Of a stretch of 64,000 bases of DNA, positions 35,332-47,704 are shown piece by piece. The stretch covers positions 62,001 to 126,000 of the forward strand of contig ML769394.1 of assembly GCA_009733575.1 (NCBI GenBank). The letters are read 5' to 3'. The notes under the pieces were generated by a model. That model had not been told where the DNA came from and did no database searches. It saw only the letters and a list, made by a program, of their open reading frames with translations. This DNA comes from Gymnopus androsaceus JB14 (taxonomy: Eukaryota > Basidiomycota > Agaricomycetes > Agaricales > Omphalotaceae). Position 1 is the stretch's first letter, and each line of letters begins with the position of its first letter. The position numbers and the translations under genes were made by a program.

Positions 35332-35799
35332 TCAGCAAAGTGAGGAGAGCAGAAGGCTTATATTCATGTGTTTGGTCATCTTTCTATAAGACAAAAAAGA
35401 GGTGGAAAAAGGTGGCAAACACACCAAATGTTCAAAATCTCTTAATAACCTCTTGCATAGTGCAGACCACAATGACTGCTTATCATTCACCTCTTTCTCC
35501 TTGTCCAAATTTGTCTCTTTCTTCTTTTCTAACTTAGCCTTTTTCTCCTTTTCCAACTTAGCCTCTTTCTCCTTTTCCAACTTTGGCTGACTTATAAGAG
35601 AATTTTCCAAACAGTGCAAATCCATTTGGGATAGAATCATAAAGATACAGAGCGTGTCCACCATAAAGTGAACATCTACATGCACTAATAAAGATATGTG
35701 AGGAATTGAGCTAGTTAAGAAAAGGATGTGGAGACATACAGAGCATAAGAAATATCCAGGAAGAATAGATATTTCTGCCTGATGCATTCCCAAGATCAA
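35332..35799 (-). other. Open frame with repeated LEKEKEAK units
   Basis: The minus strand encodes about five imperfect copies of an 8-residue charged unit (LEKEKEAK, LEKEKKAK, LEKKKETN and similar) at 35510-35585. The DNA is a short tandem array of 24-30-bp units. A charged single helix is possible. No other feature supports a gene. Confidence 0.3.
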
Positions 35800-35922
35800 G
35801 CCAGTCAGCTGGACCTGAGAGAAAGAAGATATTCACAAATTAGTGAGAATATTGCAGACAAGGGGACTTACAGCCTCAGGTATTGCAGACTGTGGCAATA
35901 TTATGTGAGCTACTTAGACAAC

Positions 35923-36228
35923 TCAATTTTTTGCTATGGGAGTCAGGGTAATTGAGCAATGGAAGGAGTTGTTAGTCCTCAGCCAAGATAAAAGCCATTT
36001 CTTAGCAGTGACAAAGGTCATGCCATTTTGATATCCAGGGGCACTAGACATACTGTAGATTGAAAAGGTTTCGGCATTGTGGTCATTGGTCAAGATAGTC
36101 AGCCAAACACGTGCTGGGTTTGATTCACACAAAAGAGTGCTGTTACAAAATTTTGTAAAAATCAGGTGATTAGGGCCATGTGTATAAATAAAGCGGCGCT
36201 TTCCTGCTTTTTTGTGTACCACCATCAT
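35923..36228 (-). other. Unassigned 101-codon open frame
   Basis: A minus-strand frame of ordinary composition with a basic N-terminus. No domain or paralogue was recognised in the window. It may be one exon of an unknown gene. Confidence 0.25.
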
Positions 36229-36496
36229 CCCCTATGACCAGCATTTTGTATTCAACGCATTGCTGCTCATAATGATGTCTACCACAGATGGCCACTGTGC
36301 TAGACTCATTGAGCATGTATTAGCTGCAGAATCCTGAACTGGATCGAGTTACTGGCTGAAGATACAGTAATCTGTACTTGAAGCCTTTAATTCATGGCTA
36401 GATGCACCAAGTATTGGCAGTCAGAGATCTTGGGCTACCATTGACTTTCTGGTGTGTAGAGGTGGGGAAGTATGGCTATTAACTCTGGTAGGTGTA

Positions 36497-36672
36497 GGAT
36501 TCAGAGTGTGGGTGGTTAAGGGGCTAGGGGACCTGATAGTTGAGTTTTTTCTTTTTTTACTCATGTACTTTCCATCCTAATCTCGTAGTTGTGGGATTCA
36601 GAGTAGGGGTAAGGGGCTAGGGAGCCTGATAGTTGAGTTTTTTTTTTTTTTCCTCATGTACTTTCTGACCTA
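36497..36672. repeat. Tandem duplication of about 95 bp
   Basis: Two units share GGATTCAGAGT, AAGGGGCTAGGG, CCTGATAGTTGAGTTTTTT and CTCATGTACTTTC. They differ by small indels and the length of the T run. Confidence 0.7.
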
Positions 36673-37064
36673 ACAACTCATTAGCCTGCTTCTCAAGATT
36701 ATTCCTCCTATATACATATATATCTGTTATGTTTATGGTTATTTTTACATACTTGAGGTGGCCACCTCCCATATTACTTGCTTACTTTTCATTGCTTTTT
36801 AAAATACCTTTTATGTAGAAGAAGTTGGGGGGTGAGTGGTGGGGAAGTTGCAGTCAGAATGACGGAATGTTGATTATAATTTCATGATGTCATTACTTTT
36901 GAGCACCAAGCACTCCAACCCTAGAATTAGGTTTATTCTTTGTATATAACAGCACAGGAATCCTGTTGTTAGCCTAGAATTCCTATCTGGCATGCCTAAA
37001 GTATGCATTGCTTATATGTTGCCTTCAGTTCACTTATTACAGATGTATAACCACAGGCACCCCA

Positions 37065-38548
37065 GAAAAAGGGCCCCCGGAAAACCCAAGTTCCATCAAA
37101 ACCGCCACAAGCTCAGGCTGGAGTTCAAGAACCGGTGTTTGACTATCCTTCTGCCCCATACAACATGAAGGTATATCTTATTTCTTATCTGGATCATTAT
37201 TATGATTACAATTGTGCAATCTATAGCTGTTACCCCTAGTGGCTATACCACGACCTCCTGCTATCACCTACCACCAACCAATGTCTCTTAGTGCATGTGA
37301 AACCAAAGCTAGAAGGCTATATGGTCCAGTTATCCAAAATTTCAACCAGACACACTTGATCTATTGATCTGAACCATCCATTGAGTTCTTAAAGATGGAC
37401 AGGAGGGCCTACTTGGGTGTGAGAAACAACACAGATAAGTTGGGTCCTTTCATGGACAATATTCGGAAGCTGTTTGGGCAGTTTTCACGCTCATCTCCAA
37501 ATCTGTTCTCTACACAAATTATCTCATCCAATGGTGAGACACTTGTTGCGGCATACCAATATGCTGCTCCAGCACATATAGTGGAAGCCAATAGACAAGC
37601 CCATGATTCTGGAAAAACTATAGATGTTGATGAGCAGCCAACAAGCAGAGAATTTGCCAATTATAAAACCCAACCATTCCATAAAGTAAAAGTCAGTTGA
37701 CATAACTTTCCTATGATCTAGTTTATGATTACTCACTCTCTTTAAGATTATCACAGACTTGACTATCATTAAGCTACGCAAATCCTGATGTCTATCATCT
37801 CTCCAGAGAAGCCTAAAGCTACCAGCAGCACCATAGTGGCTTGGATCCCAAACTTCAAAGCTTCTATTATTTTGTTCGTAGGGGGCTGGATGGCAAGGGC
37901 TCTCCTACTGGTGAACAGTGTGGGACCCAGCATATTGTCAGCTGCTGGCCTCAAACTGGGCAACCCCATGAGGTCTGGTTTTGATAAAATAACAATATTT
38001 ATATTTCTTACTGATATATCTCTCTTTCCCCAGTCTATGACACATTCTTCAGTCATTTCTGAGAACGCATTAGTCCCTCATGCCCTGGAACTTTGGTTTC
38101 AAATTTGGAGACCCATGTTTTCCTGAATATAATCTTTGAGAATGAGTATTCAGAAAAGTATACCACTTGTAAGAAAGCTCATAAGACCGCAACTTGGAGA
38201 AAATCAGATCCTGGACCTTGTCTTGGATGTGTTATTGTCTGGAAGCTGCAAAGCACCAAGCATATAGACAACGGCAATGATACACCAACAGCCACCACTA
38301 CCTTAGACCAGGATCATACTGCAGGTGTTATGCAGGTTCTTCAGGTCAGAAGCCAATTCACATATGGTGCTGAAACTGTCATTTTTGAATGGACTAGCAA
38401 CCTCTGGCACAAGGTAACTGACTGGCAGCCACGTGCAAGCACAGACCCTTGACTAGTCCTTAGGAAATTGACACCTGGAAGAATTGGAGTTGTTAGTTAT
38501 ATTCCCCAATCTAGTTTTGCACAGCTGGAAGGGAAAGACTCATCTTGG
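37065..38548 (+). pseudogene. Uncharacterised multi-exon gene, truncated by the DIRS element
   Basis: An exon-like piece at 37065-37170 (Pro/Gln/Lys-rich, ending NMK just before a GTATAT donor) is followed by 37395-37700 (101 codons), 37788-37975 and 38093-38548. The last piece runs up to the point where the repeat of the DIRS element begins (about 38549), so the 3' end has been displaced or destroyed. No domain recognised. Composition and the two likely introns (about 37171-37390, 37976-38035) support coding origin. Confidence 0.4.
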
Positions 38549-39693
38549 GCCTCTGCCTTTCTCACTCAGAGGGAGATGATAAGGTTAGCCAAAACTCGGA
38601 CCAGAGGTCCATAAATTAAGCGGATCATGAAGTGCTGTACTGTACAGGAACATCAGTAGCTAATGGAATGCATAGTATGGTACAAGTACACTAATTAGAA
38701 AGAGAAACAGATAACAGATATGTGAAATAGAGGGAGAGGAGGGAGGGTGACAAAAAAATGCGCAGATCCTGCTAGATCTGCTCGGATATCTGTTAGTACA
38801 ATGTAGAAAGCTTATCAGGCATGATCTGCGCACCAAGAGCCCTGATATCTAGTGATCTAACAAGCAGGAAAGCGGAATGTGCACTGGATGTGTTTAGATC
38901 TGGCTAGATGTGTTGTAGGCTCTGTTCAGTGACAAGATCAAGGTAAAAAATGCGAAGCCATACCAGATCCTTGTATCTGAGATACTGTAAACTCGAAGCT
39001 AGTAGTCTGTACAGATGTAAGGATGTGCTGGGGAGTGATGTTAGAGCTATCAGAGCTGTGGAGAGCGGACAACCAGCCTTACCCAACACTGAGAGAGATG
39101 ATGGGGGAAAGGGAGCAAGGAGCACAAGGAATCAGGACGCCTCAGGGCATTCTCACACAGGCCTCTGCTCGAAACTCCGGCACCTGGATGAGACTGAGGG
39201 CATCTGACCATGGCCCCATGACCTGGCTGATGAATGATATAACTCGAAAAAGCGAGTTGAGCATGTCCCTAGAATGGAACATAGCGTGCCATCGACGATA
39301 GCTATTAACAAGCTGCTTGCGCACAAATGACCGTGACGGTACGCTGGAAATATGGACTGAACACAGTAACGCTATAATCAACGGAAGACATTGAATAAGA
39401 GCGAAATAACTAAGTTGCTCAGAATTTGGAGTTGAGCAAGTTGTGATACATTGCTGCGATGCACCATAGATACTGAAGATAGAAGCATGGTTGGTAAGCC
39501 AATATTGTAGAGCATATCGAACTCTATTTGCGTGCACTAGGAGTGGCAAAGAGGATATAGTGAAGTGCAGCAATTGTGTAAATGAATTCATGTGCGCTAA
39601 AAAGCGACGAATTGTGCATTACAATTGCTGCAGAAGATCTGTTGTTTGCTGAGGCCTGCAGAAAAGCTCCCTACCTCTGGAATTTGCCTTCAT
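38549..39693 (+). repeat. DIRS-associated repeat, copy 1
   Basis: About 1.15 kb, from GCCTCTGCCTTTCTCACTC to CTACCTCTGGAATTTGCC. Its first about 85 bp recur inverted at 42106-42191 and 43160-43245; 38640-39485 recurs inverted at 42315-43159; 38748-39693 recurs direct at 45207-46128. It lies directly upstream of the RT frame. Confidence 0.9.
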
Positions 39694-39698
39694 GTTGA

Positions 39699-41076
39699 GA
39701 ACTCTTGTTTTCCACTCATCCTAATCAGCCCTTTGTGGCTTCTGTCATTAAATCTCTCAGACAGGGATTCTGGCCTTTCTATGATGCAGAGTGGGAAGAA
39801 GAATCTAAACAGCACATTGATAATTATGTGTCTGAACCTGAGGACATAGCTGCACCGAGATCACACAGAGATCAGGAAGTCGCAGCTGGAAGGTGGTCTG
39901 AAGCTCTACCAGGAGACTTTGTTCTTCTTCCTGGAATGAAAGTTTCCCCCATGTTTGTAGTCTGGCAGAAGGGAAAACCTCGAATTGTCATGGATCAAAC
40001 TGGCTCTGGTCTCAATGATAATATTCCTAAGGCTGAAGGCAAGGTTAAATATGATGATATGCACACCTTCGGCCAAGTTCTTAATGATATACTCAAGGAG
40101 CACCCTCATGAAGAACTTGTTCTGTTCAAAAGCGATGTTGCCAAAGCTTTTCTCAATCTACCTGGACATCCACTTTGGCAACTATGCCAAGTTGTAACAG
40201 TGGATGGTAGATATTACATTGTGCGACGTCTAGTTTTTGGAACTCGTACTGCACCCCGTTGTTGGTGTAGTTTTTCTGGACTACTTTGCTGGTTTGGTTC
40301 AGTCAAACTTGGTATTGTTGGTCTTCATGTCTACATGGATGACTTTTATGGCTGGGACTTTAAAAGGAATCTAGTCAAGTTTCATCACCAACTCCGACCT
40401 AGCAGACAAGTCCAACTTCTCTTATTCTGAGATCACATTCTCTGTCCTTATGAAGATAGGAAACAAGAGTCTGGAGTCACTCTCAAAATTATTGGCTTTT
40501 GGGTTGATATTATCAAGGGATCCATCTCACTTACACCAGAGTCTATTCAGGTTCTGGTTTCAGAAATCAATGCACTTTGTTGATTCACAAACATGGGAGG
40601 ACAGTATGGCTGACTTTGTGGGTTGGACTGATGCTAGTAACACTGGTCTATCTTTTGTGTATGCTGGTAATGGCTTCTGCTACCAACTCCACTCTACAGA
40701 AGGTAAAACTCCGGTTGACATCTTCTTCAGAGAACTACTTGCCATACTCTCCCTGCTTCATCACATTGCATCCAAACCCACTCCACCTCGCTACATTCTC
40801 ATTCACTCTGACAGCCTTGACTCTGTTGAGGTTCTCAATTCACTTTCTGCAAGAGAGCAATCTCACAATGCAATTCTCCTTGCTATTTCTGCAATTGTGC
40901 TCAAGACAGGTGTGGATCTTTGAGTTCGTCACATAGCTGGCAAGAAGAACATCAAGGCAGACTTGCTATCTCGCCTTTTGATTGAGGATTACAAGCTTCA
41001 ATTCCCCTCTGATCGCGTCCGCCTTTTTGAGCCCCCAAGAGAGCTACTGCCGGCGCAATGGAGAGAGTCCTTTTAG
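39699..41076 (+). pseudogene. DIRS reverse transcriptase and RNase H, with stops
   Basis: The RT core contains PRIVMDQT, motif A with FKSDVAKAF, motif B (LVFGTRTAPRCW) and an intact catalytic motif C, HVYMDDFYGWDF. The frame stops at TGA 40428-40430, where the sense continues with DHILCPYEDRKQE in the same frame. RNase H follows with acidic residues in FVGWTDAS, an E in FFREL and a D in IHSDSLDS. A second TGA at 40921-40923 precedes VRHIAGKKNIKADLLSRL. The frame changes between RT and RNase H near 40560. It would copy element RNA to DNA and remove the RNA strand; this copy cannot make a full protein. The start is unclear because a stop lies at 39696. Confidence 0.85.
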
Positions 41077-42106
41077 AGGCCCTGGGCGAGCACAGGCTCC
41101 GGAATGGACCCTCTGCTTGCCCACCTATGGACTTGAACAAATTTGATGATCTTGTCTTGTTTCTTCAAGCCCATGCTATTGAGACCTCTACAAAAAATAA
41201 TTATTCCACAGGAGCCAGGGATTATGTCCGCTTTTGTGCAAAGCATAACTTGTCTCTGGATCCTACTCCATTGCCTCTGGACCCAAATATCTCACTGGGG
41301 CCCGTCACTATTGGAAGCAGTTCTATCCTCACTTTGACCAATCTCGTTCAGATCCTCTAGTTCAAGCAACTATATGAGGATCCAAGAAAATCCGTGCTGA
41401 TCCAGTGAACCACAAGCCCCCCTTGCGCACTGCTCATATCAAGGTCTTTTATGATCAACGTCACAACTCCTACAATGATCTCCTGTTTGCAACAATTGTT
41501 GCCTGTGCATTTTATGGCTGTCATCATATTGGTGAACTCATTGTCCCCAACCAAAAATCACTGTTTGATTGGAGGAAGATAATCAAGCGCTCCTCACTCA
41601 AGCTTGAGGCGAGGCATGCTGGATATCGGCTTCCATATCATAAGGCTGACCCATTCTATCAAGGAACTGACATGCTGTTCACTGAACAAGAAATTGCCAA
41701 TCCCGTTTCACTTTTAAAAGAGTACTGTGCAGCCAGAGACAAGCTCCATGGTGCAAGACCAGCTCTTTTCATTTGCGAAGATGGGTCACTCCCAAACAGG
41801 TCTTGGTTTGACTCTATGTTTTATGCTGTTATGGGTAAAGAATTTGGAGGGCACTCCTGCCGAGCTGGGGGTGCTACATTCTATGCCAGCCTTGGGCTAG
41901 CAGAAACCATTATTATGGCTCTTGGTCGGTGGTCTTCCTCTGCTTGGAAGATTTACATCAGAGATAATCCAGCTGTTCGTGCAGAATTGCAGCTAGCAGT
42001 ACTCCGGCTTCAAACATCATTACAACCTCCTTTCAACTCGTGTCTCATTCACATTTCCTTCACCGCCATCCACCCCACAACAACATCTCATAGCACTCCC
42101 TTATAG
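41058..42106 (+). pseudogene. DIRS tyrosine recombinase, decayed
   Basis: The N-terminal core-binding domain (41128-41270; FLQAHAIETSTKNNY) and catalytic domain (41405-42050) are in different frames, with a shift near 41275 and a TGA at 41375-41377. The catalytic box HSCRAGGATFYASLG supplies H and R, GRWSS supplies the W often found in this position, and IYIRDNP supplies the nucleophile tyrosine. The first catalytic arginine, normally in an R-x-G-E-L motif, is His here (codon CAT, 41525-41527, in HHIGEL). The enzyme would insert circular element DNA; this copy is probably dead. Confidence 0.85.
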
Positions 42107-43245
42107 CACTTCATGATCCGCTTAATTTATGGACCTCTGGTCCGAGTTTTGGCTAACCTTATCATCTCCCTCTGAGTGAGAAAGGCAGAGGCAAACTGAA
42201 CATGTTAAACCCATCAATGCCTTCAATGAGCCACATCTTTGCAAGTCAAAAGAGCACATTGATACACAGGTAGGGGAGATGAGACTACTTTCTCAGCCGG
42301 GAAGAGGTTGATATATCTTCAGTATCTATGGTGCATCGCAGCAATGTATCACAACTTGCTCAACTCCAAATTCTGAGCAACTAAGTTATTACGCTCTTAT
42401 TCAATGCCTTCCGTTGATTAAAGCGTTACTGTGTTCAGTCCATATTTCCAGCGTACCGTCACGGCCATTTGTGCGCAAGCAGCTTGTTAATAGCTATCAT
42501 GGATGGCACGCTATGCTCCATTCTAGGGAGATGCTCAACTCGCTTTTTCGAGTTATATCATTCATCAGCCAGGTCATGGGGCCATGGTCAGATGCCCTCA
42601 GTCTCATCCAGGTGCCGGAGTTCCGAGCAGAGGCCTGTGTGAGAATGCCCTGAGGCGTCCTGATTCCTTGTGCTCCTTGCTTCCTTTCCCCCATCATCTC
42701 TCTCAGTGTTGGGTAAGGCTGGTTGTCTGCTCTCCACAGCTCTGATAGCTCTAACATCACTCCCCAGCACATCCTTACATCTGTACAGACTACTAGCTTC
42801 GAGTTTACAGTATCTCAGATACAAGGATCTGGTATGGCTTCGCATTTTTTACCTTGATCTTGTCACTGAACAGAGCCTACAACACATCTAGCCAGATCTA
42901 AACACATCCAGTGCACATTCCGCTTTCCTGCTTGTTATATCACTAGATATCAGGGCTCTTGGTGCGCAGATCATGCCTGATAAGCTTTCTACATTGTACT
43001 AACAGATATCCGAGCAGATCTAGCAGGATCTGCGCATTTTTTTGTCACCCTCCCTCCTCTCCCTCTATTTCACATATCTGTTATCTGTTTCTCTTTCTAA
43101 TTAGTGTACTTGTACCATACTATGCATTCCATTAGCTACTGATGTTCCTGTACAGTACAGCACTTCATGATCCGCTTAATTTATGGACCTCTGGTCCGAG
43201 TCTTGGCTAACCTTATCATCTCCCTCTGAGTGAGAAAGGCAGAGG
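42106..43245 (-). repeat. DIRS-associated repeats, inverted copies
   Basis: 42106-42191 and 43160-43245 are direct copies of one about 85-bp block (GCACTTCATGATCCGC ... GAGAAAGGCAGAGG). 42315-43159 is the inverse of 38640-39485. A 120-bp stretch at 42192-42314 is not shared and marks the junction between the two arms. The gag-like frame ends inside the 43160-43245 block. Confidence 0.88.
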
Positions 43246-45162
43246 TAAGCGATCAATGTTGAAAGGAGTTTCAACTTTGATATATTTGTCCACAGCTTTG
43301 AGAGTAGCTTGAATCTGAGGATTGCTCAAGAGATGTTCAGGTGGAGAAGGTAGAGGAGGTGCAGTGTAAGTGGAATAAAGACTGGGAGGAATGATATTGG
43401 AAGATTTACTATCTGAGGAAAAAACATAGCCTCTTTTAAAACGAGGTGCAGAGCTTAATTCTACATCAGCACTACGTTTGGACCCAGCTAGTGATTTTGG
43501 GCCTTGCATTGCTGCTTCTAGTCTGATTTCGACGTCTTGTAGTGAGCTTTGTGTAGCAAGAGGAGGAGTCAATGGCTTTGTGCTGTTCCCCACACTCACT
43601 GCAGTAACCATGCTTCCTATTGTTCTTGCATGGCTCACTGCACCTGTCCTCATTCCAGAGAATGCAAGGAGTGTCCAGGCGTTTAGCAGAATGTGAAGAT
43701 GAAGCTGGAGAGGTTGAAGTAGGAGCAGGAACAGATCTCTTCTTTGAGCTAACATGAAGAAGCTCTTTGAGAAGAAGAGTCCTAAAGTTGTCTTGGCTGC
43801 TGAGGTCAAATGGAGAATTGGCAGCTTTACTCCTAGCATCCTTGTCAATGCGGATTGCAATGGAAGGATCACCAGAGCGGAAATACTCCATGATATTTGA
43901 CCTGTAGATAGCCAACTCCTCTTTACGATGAGGATAGACAACCAAGAGTGGTTCAAGCCAAGCTTCAAAGCAGCGAATCCATTGTGCCTCAGTGGTAATT
44001 GCAATACTCCGGACAACCTGGTCTTTATGGACCAGTGTAAACTCAGTACCAAAGTCTTTGGTATCATCCTGGAGTGCAGTGGGGCCAGTAAAGCCACCGT
44101 AGACTTTGTCAAAATCAACATATCTATCCTTAACAACCAGCTTAAGGAGAGAAAGTGGGAGAGGGTCTGGAAAAGGTTGTGCAGCCAAACCATTGACAAC
44201 TGGGTCAAGGTTACTCTCAGAAGCAAAGAGTTGGCGGAGCTTCCAAGTCTCTCTGACATGAACAGGGACTGTGGCTGGAACCTGTAACTTAGCCAGGTGA
44301 GGAGCTGCTTGCAAAAGCGAAGCTGGAATGGAAGATGACGGTGAAGAAGAGGGTGTAGCAGCAGAGAGCAGTCTAGCCAAAGCAGCATGACCAGCTTGAA
44401 CCCTTTCTGCATCAGCACCTGACAGTTCACCATGCTCAACTTGGGCAGCTTCAACAGCAGCTTCCATTTGAGCCCATGCAGCTTGATTAGCTGCTTGAGC
44501 TTGTGTAAGCTGCGGAGGATCCTCCTGATCATCACCTTGTTCAGGAGCAGGAACATGGTGTTGAACAGCGTGCTCTTCTCTCTGAATCTGCAAGCACTGC
44601 TGGACATAGTCAGTGACAACAGTGGAGTCAGTAGTGATGACCTTGAAGGCCTGAAAAGCATCCTTGATACTAATTTTGCGATGTCTGAAGCGTTCCACCA
44701 CCTCCTCCAGCCTTTGTGCAGTGTATCCGACATCATCTGAGGCTGGATCAGCACTAGATGCGGTGGGATGGTCCAAAAGGCGGTCCTGGAGGGGTGAGGA
44801 GTGATTCCTAGGGTGATCAGGGGCAAATTCAACATGCTTTGATGAAGATGCACTGGCCCTGGGACGATATTCGAGGTTAGGATGCTCAGAATGCGAGGAG
44901 AGGGCTGTGAGAGCGATTTGGAAGTGGTAGGATCACCAGATCTGCCTTGATCAGCTTGGATCGGAGCAGATCGCAATGAGGAGGGCTGTGAGAGCGTTTT
45001 GGGAGTAGTAGAAGCGACTTTGGGGGGCTTAGATGGTACAGGAATCGACCTTGAGACTCCAGAAGTGTTCTGGGAGCGACCAGAACGGTCCTGGAATGTC
45101 GAAGAACTGGCATGAGCCTGAGGCAAGGTGTCAAGTTCATCCTCAGATCCAGAATGGGACAT
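43216..45162 (-). pseudogene. DIRS gag-like gene with two frame switches
   Basis: Read on the minus strand: an N-terminal disordered Ser/Pro-rich part from ATG 45162 (MSHSGSEDELDTL), a frame switch near 44890, a long central part to about 43480 containing helical sequence, and the Cys/His cluster CILWNEDRCSEPCKN ... GYCSECGEQH, then a switch back near 43500 to a C-terminus that ends FSLRGR inside the shared repeat. Cys/His clusters of this kind are common in gag proteins and would bind nucleic acid. The central frame is uninterrupted for 434 codons, so decay is recent or the switches are introns. The gene is antisense to the RT block. Confidence 0.7.
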
Positions 45163-45206
45163 AGAGTGAGATGAGATTGAAGATGTGTGAAGTAGGAGCA
45201 AGGAGA

Positions 45207-46128
45207 ATGACGAAAAAATGCGCAGATCCTGCTAGATCTGCTTGGATATCTCTTGGATTTGAATGATCTGCACACCAAGAGCCCTGATATCTAGTGATCT
45301 AACAAGGAGGGAAGCAAAATGTGCACTGGATGTGTTTAGATCTAGCTAGATATGTTGTGGGCTCTGTTCAGTGACAAGATCAAGGTAAAAAATGCGAAGC
45401 CATACCAGATCCTTGTATCTGAGATACTGTAAACAAAGCTAGTAGTCTGTACAGATGTAAGGATGTGCTGGGAAGTGATGTTAGAGCTATGAGAGCTGTA
45501 GAGAGCAGACAACCAGCCTTACCCAACACTGAGAGAGATGATGGGGGAAAGGAAGCCAGGAGCACAAGGAATCAGGATGCCTCAGGACATTCTCACACAG
45601 GCCTCTGTTCAGAACTCCGGCACCTGGATGAGACTGAGGGCATCTGACCATGGTCCCATGACCTGATTGATAAATGTTACAACTCGAAAAAGCGAGCATG
45701 TCCCTAGAATGGAACATAGCGTGCCAACCACGATAGCTACTGACAAGGTGCTTGCGCACAAATGACCGTGACGGTGCACTGGAAATATGGACAGAACGCA
45801 GTAACACTATAATCAATGGAAGGCATTGAATAAGAGCGAAAGAACTAAGTTGCTCAGAATTCAGAGTTGAGCAAGTTGTGATACATTGCTGCGATGCACC
45901 ATAGATACTGAAGTAGAAGCATGGTTGGTAAGCCAATATTGTAGAGCATATTGAACTCTATTTACGTGCACTAGGGGTGGCAAAGAGGATATAGTGAAGT
46001 ACAGCAATTGTGTAAATGAATTCATGTGCACTAAAAAACGATGAATTGTGCATTACAATTACTGCAGAAGATCTGTTGTTTGCGGAGGCCTGCAGAAAAG
46101 CTCCCTACCTCTGGAATCCGCCTTCATG
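45207..46128 (+). repeat. DIRS-associated repeat, copy 3
   Basis: Direct copy of 38748-39693 with small deletions (for example around 38790-38815). It ends at the same point, CTACCTCTGGAAT.CGCCTTCATGT, after which the two copies diverge completely. It lies just upstream of the gag-like start. Confidence 0.88.
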
Positions 46129-46199
46129 TCAACAAATAGCTCGAGATTCATACACACTCAAATGTGTCTACATTGTCCTCTACAACCTTTGAAACAGGT

Positions 46200-46730
46200 G
46201 GCCTTCTTGTAACCTCAATAATACTGAGGCAATTCATTCTACTTCCCGGCTATTAAGTCAAGCATTCTTGCATCTTGGAGAGAGGTCACATCACAGGTGG
46301 AGCCTAACATGCACATCTCAAAGGGCCTATTGTTGATTAGGAAAGTCTTGGACACAAGTGTTGGCTTGGTGTAGTTAAGCTTATTACGTAACTCACAGGA
46401 TTCCCTGGGAGTTGGAGTACCATTGTGCAGCAATGTAAAGGCCTAAGTTGTTTGTTGAGTCGGTGTACTTGACCTGTGCTAGGGTGTTTCACCTTGGATA
46501 CACAAAGTCATCTGTTGAGTTGGTGTACTTGACCCGTACCTCAGTGTTTGTGCGGATATTGTAGCGTCCACTTCCCTCCTTGGCGGCGATTTCACGGAAA
46601 TCACAGCAAAGGATACGGGCCTTGTCGGGAGAAATACCGTTCTCCGTGATCCTGTTGTTTGCAAAGTTGTTTGTTGAGTCAGTGTACTTGACCCGTGCTT
46701 TGGTGTTTGCTTTCCCCTCAATTAGTTCAG
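46200..46730 (-). pseudogene. Coding relic with a repeated VKYTDST motif
   Basis: Three copies of a block with the sense TTGAGTCGGTGTACTTGACC occur at about 46455, 46515 and 46675. On the minus strand they encode V-K-Y-T-(D/N)-S-T, followed by N-N-F or D-D-F. Open pieces at 46721-46479 and 46433-46239 carry them. The internal repeat suggests a repetitive protein; the family is unknown. The DIRS element adjoins at 46128. Confidence 0.4.
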
Positions 46731-46759
46731 TGCATCATCATACATTATTGGTTTTTCAC

Positions 46760-47690
46760 AATCTTCCTCCAAATACAAACCTCAAGTGCTTTTCTCTTTG
46801 AATCAATTAGCAGTCAATGGAACCTTCAACAACCTCCTTCCTTGTCTTAAATTAAATCTTTTGGATTAATCTGATTGGGGTGATTGTTGTTTGGTTGGTT
46901 TTCATACCCAGCACAAATCTAACTCATCAACACTTCCATTGCTGAATCCTAGCTGCGAGTTTAACATGCCATGTGTAAAATTTCTTTTTTTCTTGCTTCT
47001 AATCTTGAGATTAGAGCCACATGGTGTGACTCAGAGACAGCTTGGAGATGGAACTGGCTGCAAATACACTCTATTGTTTGAGCTTATTTTGTGGTCAGCA
47101 GGCTGTAATAACAGTTGTATCTTGCTTGACCTGGGTTCATGAAATTGTATAAAATGGTACAGGATCTGTGGGCTTATTTCGGACCAAAGTCACACCATTG
47201 GATGATGGATGCTACTAATTTTTTTGATGTAAATTTCTGCATCCTTGTAAATGCAAGTGGTCTCACAAGGACTTCAGGCCACAGACCAGTCTGCTTGTTA
47301 GTTTGAGCCTTGAACCATATTCAAAGGCAGTAATGATTGGCAAGATTTACGATATCTATGTAAGGAAAGCCAAATGTTGCATACATAACATGGTATGTGG
47401 GATTTAGACTTTTTTGTAGGTCCATGAAACGACTAATACTACGCCAGAACATACACTTGCGTTGTCCATGATTCATCTGTATTATTGGTTTGATAACAAG
47501 TGCTCGGACTTACAGTTATTGGGGACTGCCATGCAGTGGCACTAATGATGCACTTGGTGGTGAATGATTAGTCACGTTTTTGCAACAAATGAAAGTCCAG
47601 AATTATTAAAAAAAACTCAAACAGGTGCTATATACATCTATTTGTCTTCACTACTCAAGCTTCTTTGTTAAACAAAGCTTCTTTTCCGAA
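46760..47690. other. No supported gene
   Basis: Mixed A+T-rich sequence with only short frames (for example 46891-47142). I see no repeat or domain. Confidence 0.4.
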
Positions 47691-47704
47691 CATAGACCTA
47701 AAGT

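Larger units (their letters stand above)
38549..46128. mobile_element. Rearranged DIRS-like tyrosine-recombinase retrotransposon
   Basis: Three copies of one roughly 1-kb repeat frame two oppositely oriented coding blocks. Order on the plus strand: repeat (38549-39693), RT/RNase H/tyrosine recombinase (39699-42106, plus), short repeat part (42106-42191), inverted repeat (42315-43245), gag-like gene (45162-43216, minus), repeat (45207-46128, direct to the first). DIRS elements join RT and RNase H to a tyrosine recombinase instead of a DDE integrase and have complex inverted or split repeats. A gag-like gene on the opposite strand is not the usual layout, so this is a rearranged pair or an inversion product. 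No target duplication is expected for this class. Confidence 0.88.

Noticed and set aside
43216..45201. 661-codon minus-strand frame as the full gag protein
   Set aside because: Only its N- and C-terminal parts make sense; in the middle the other frame (434 codons) carries the Cys/His cluster and natural composition. The gene switches frame twice.
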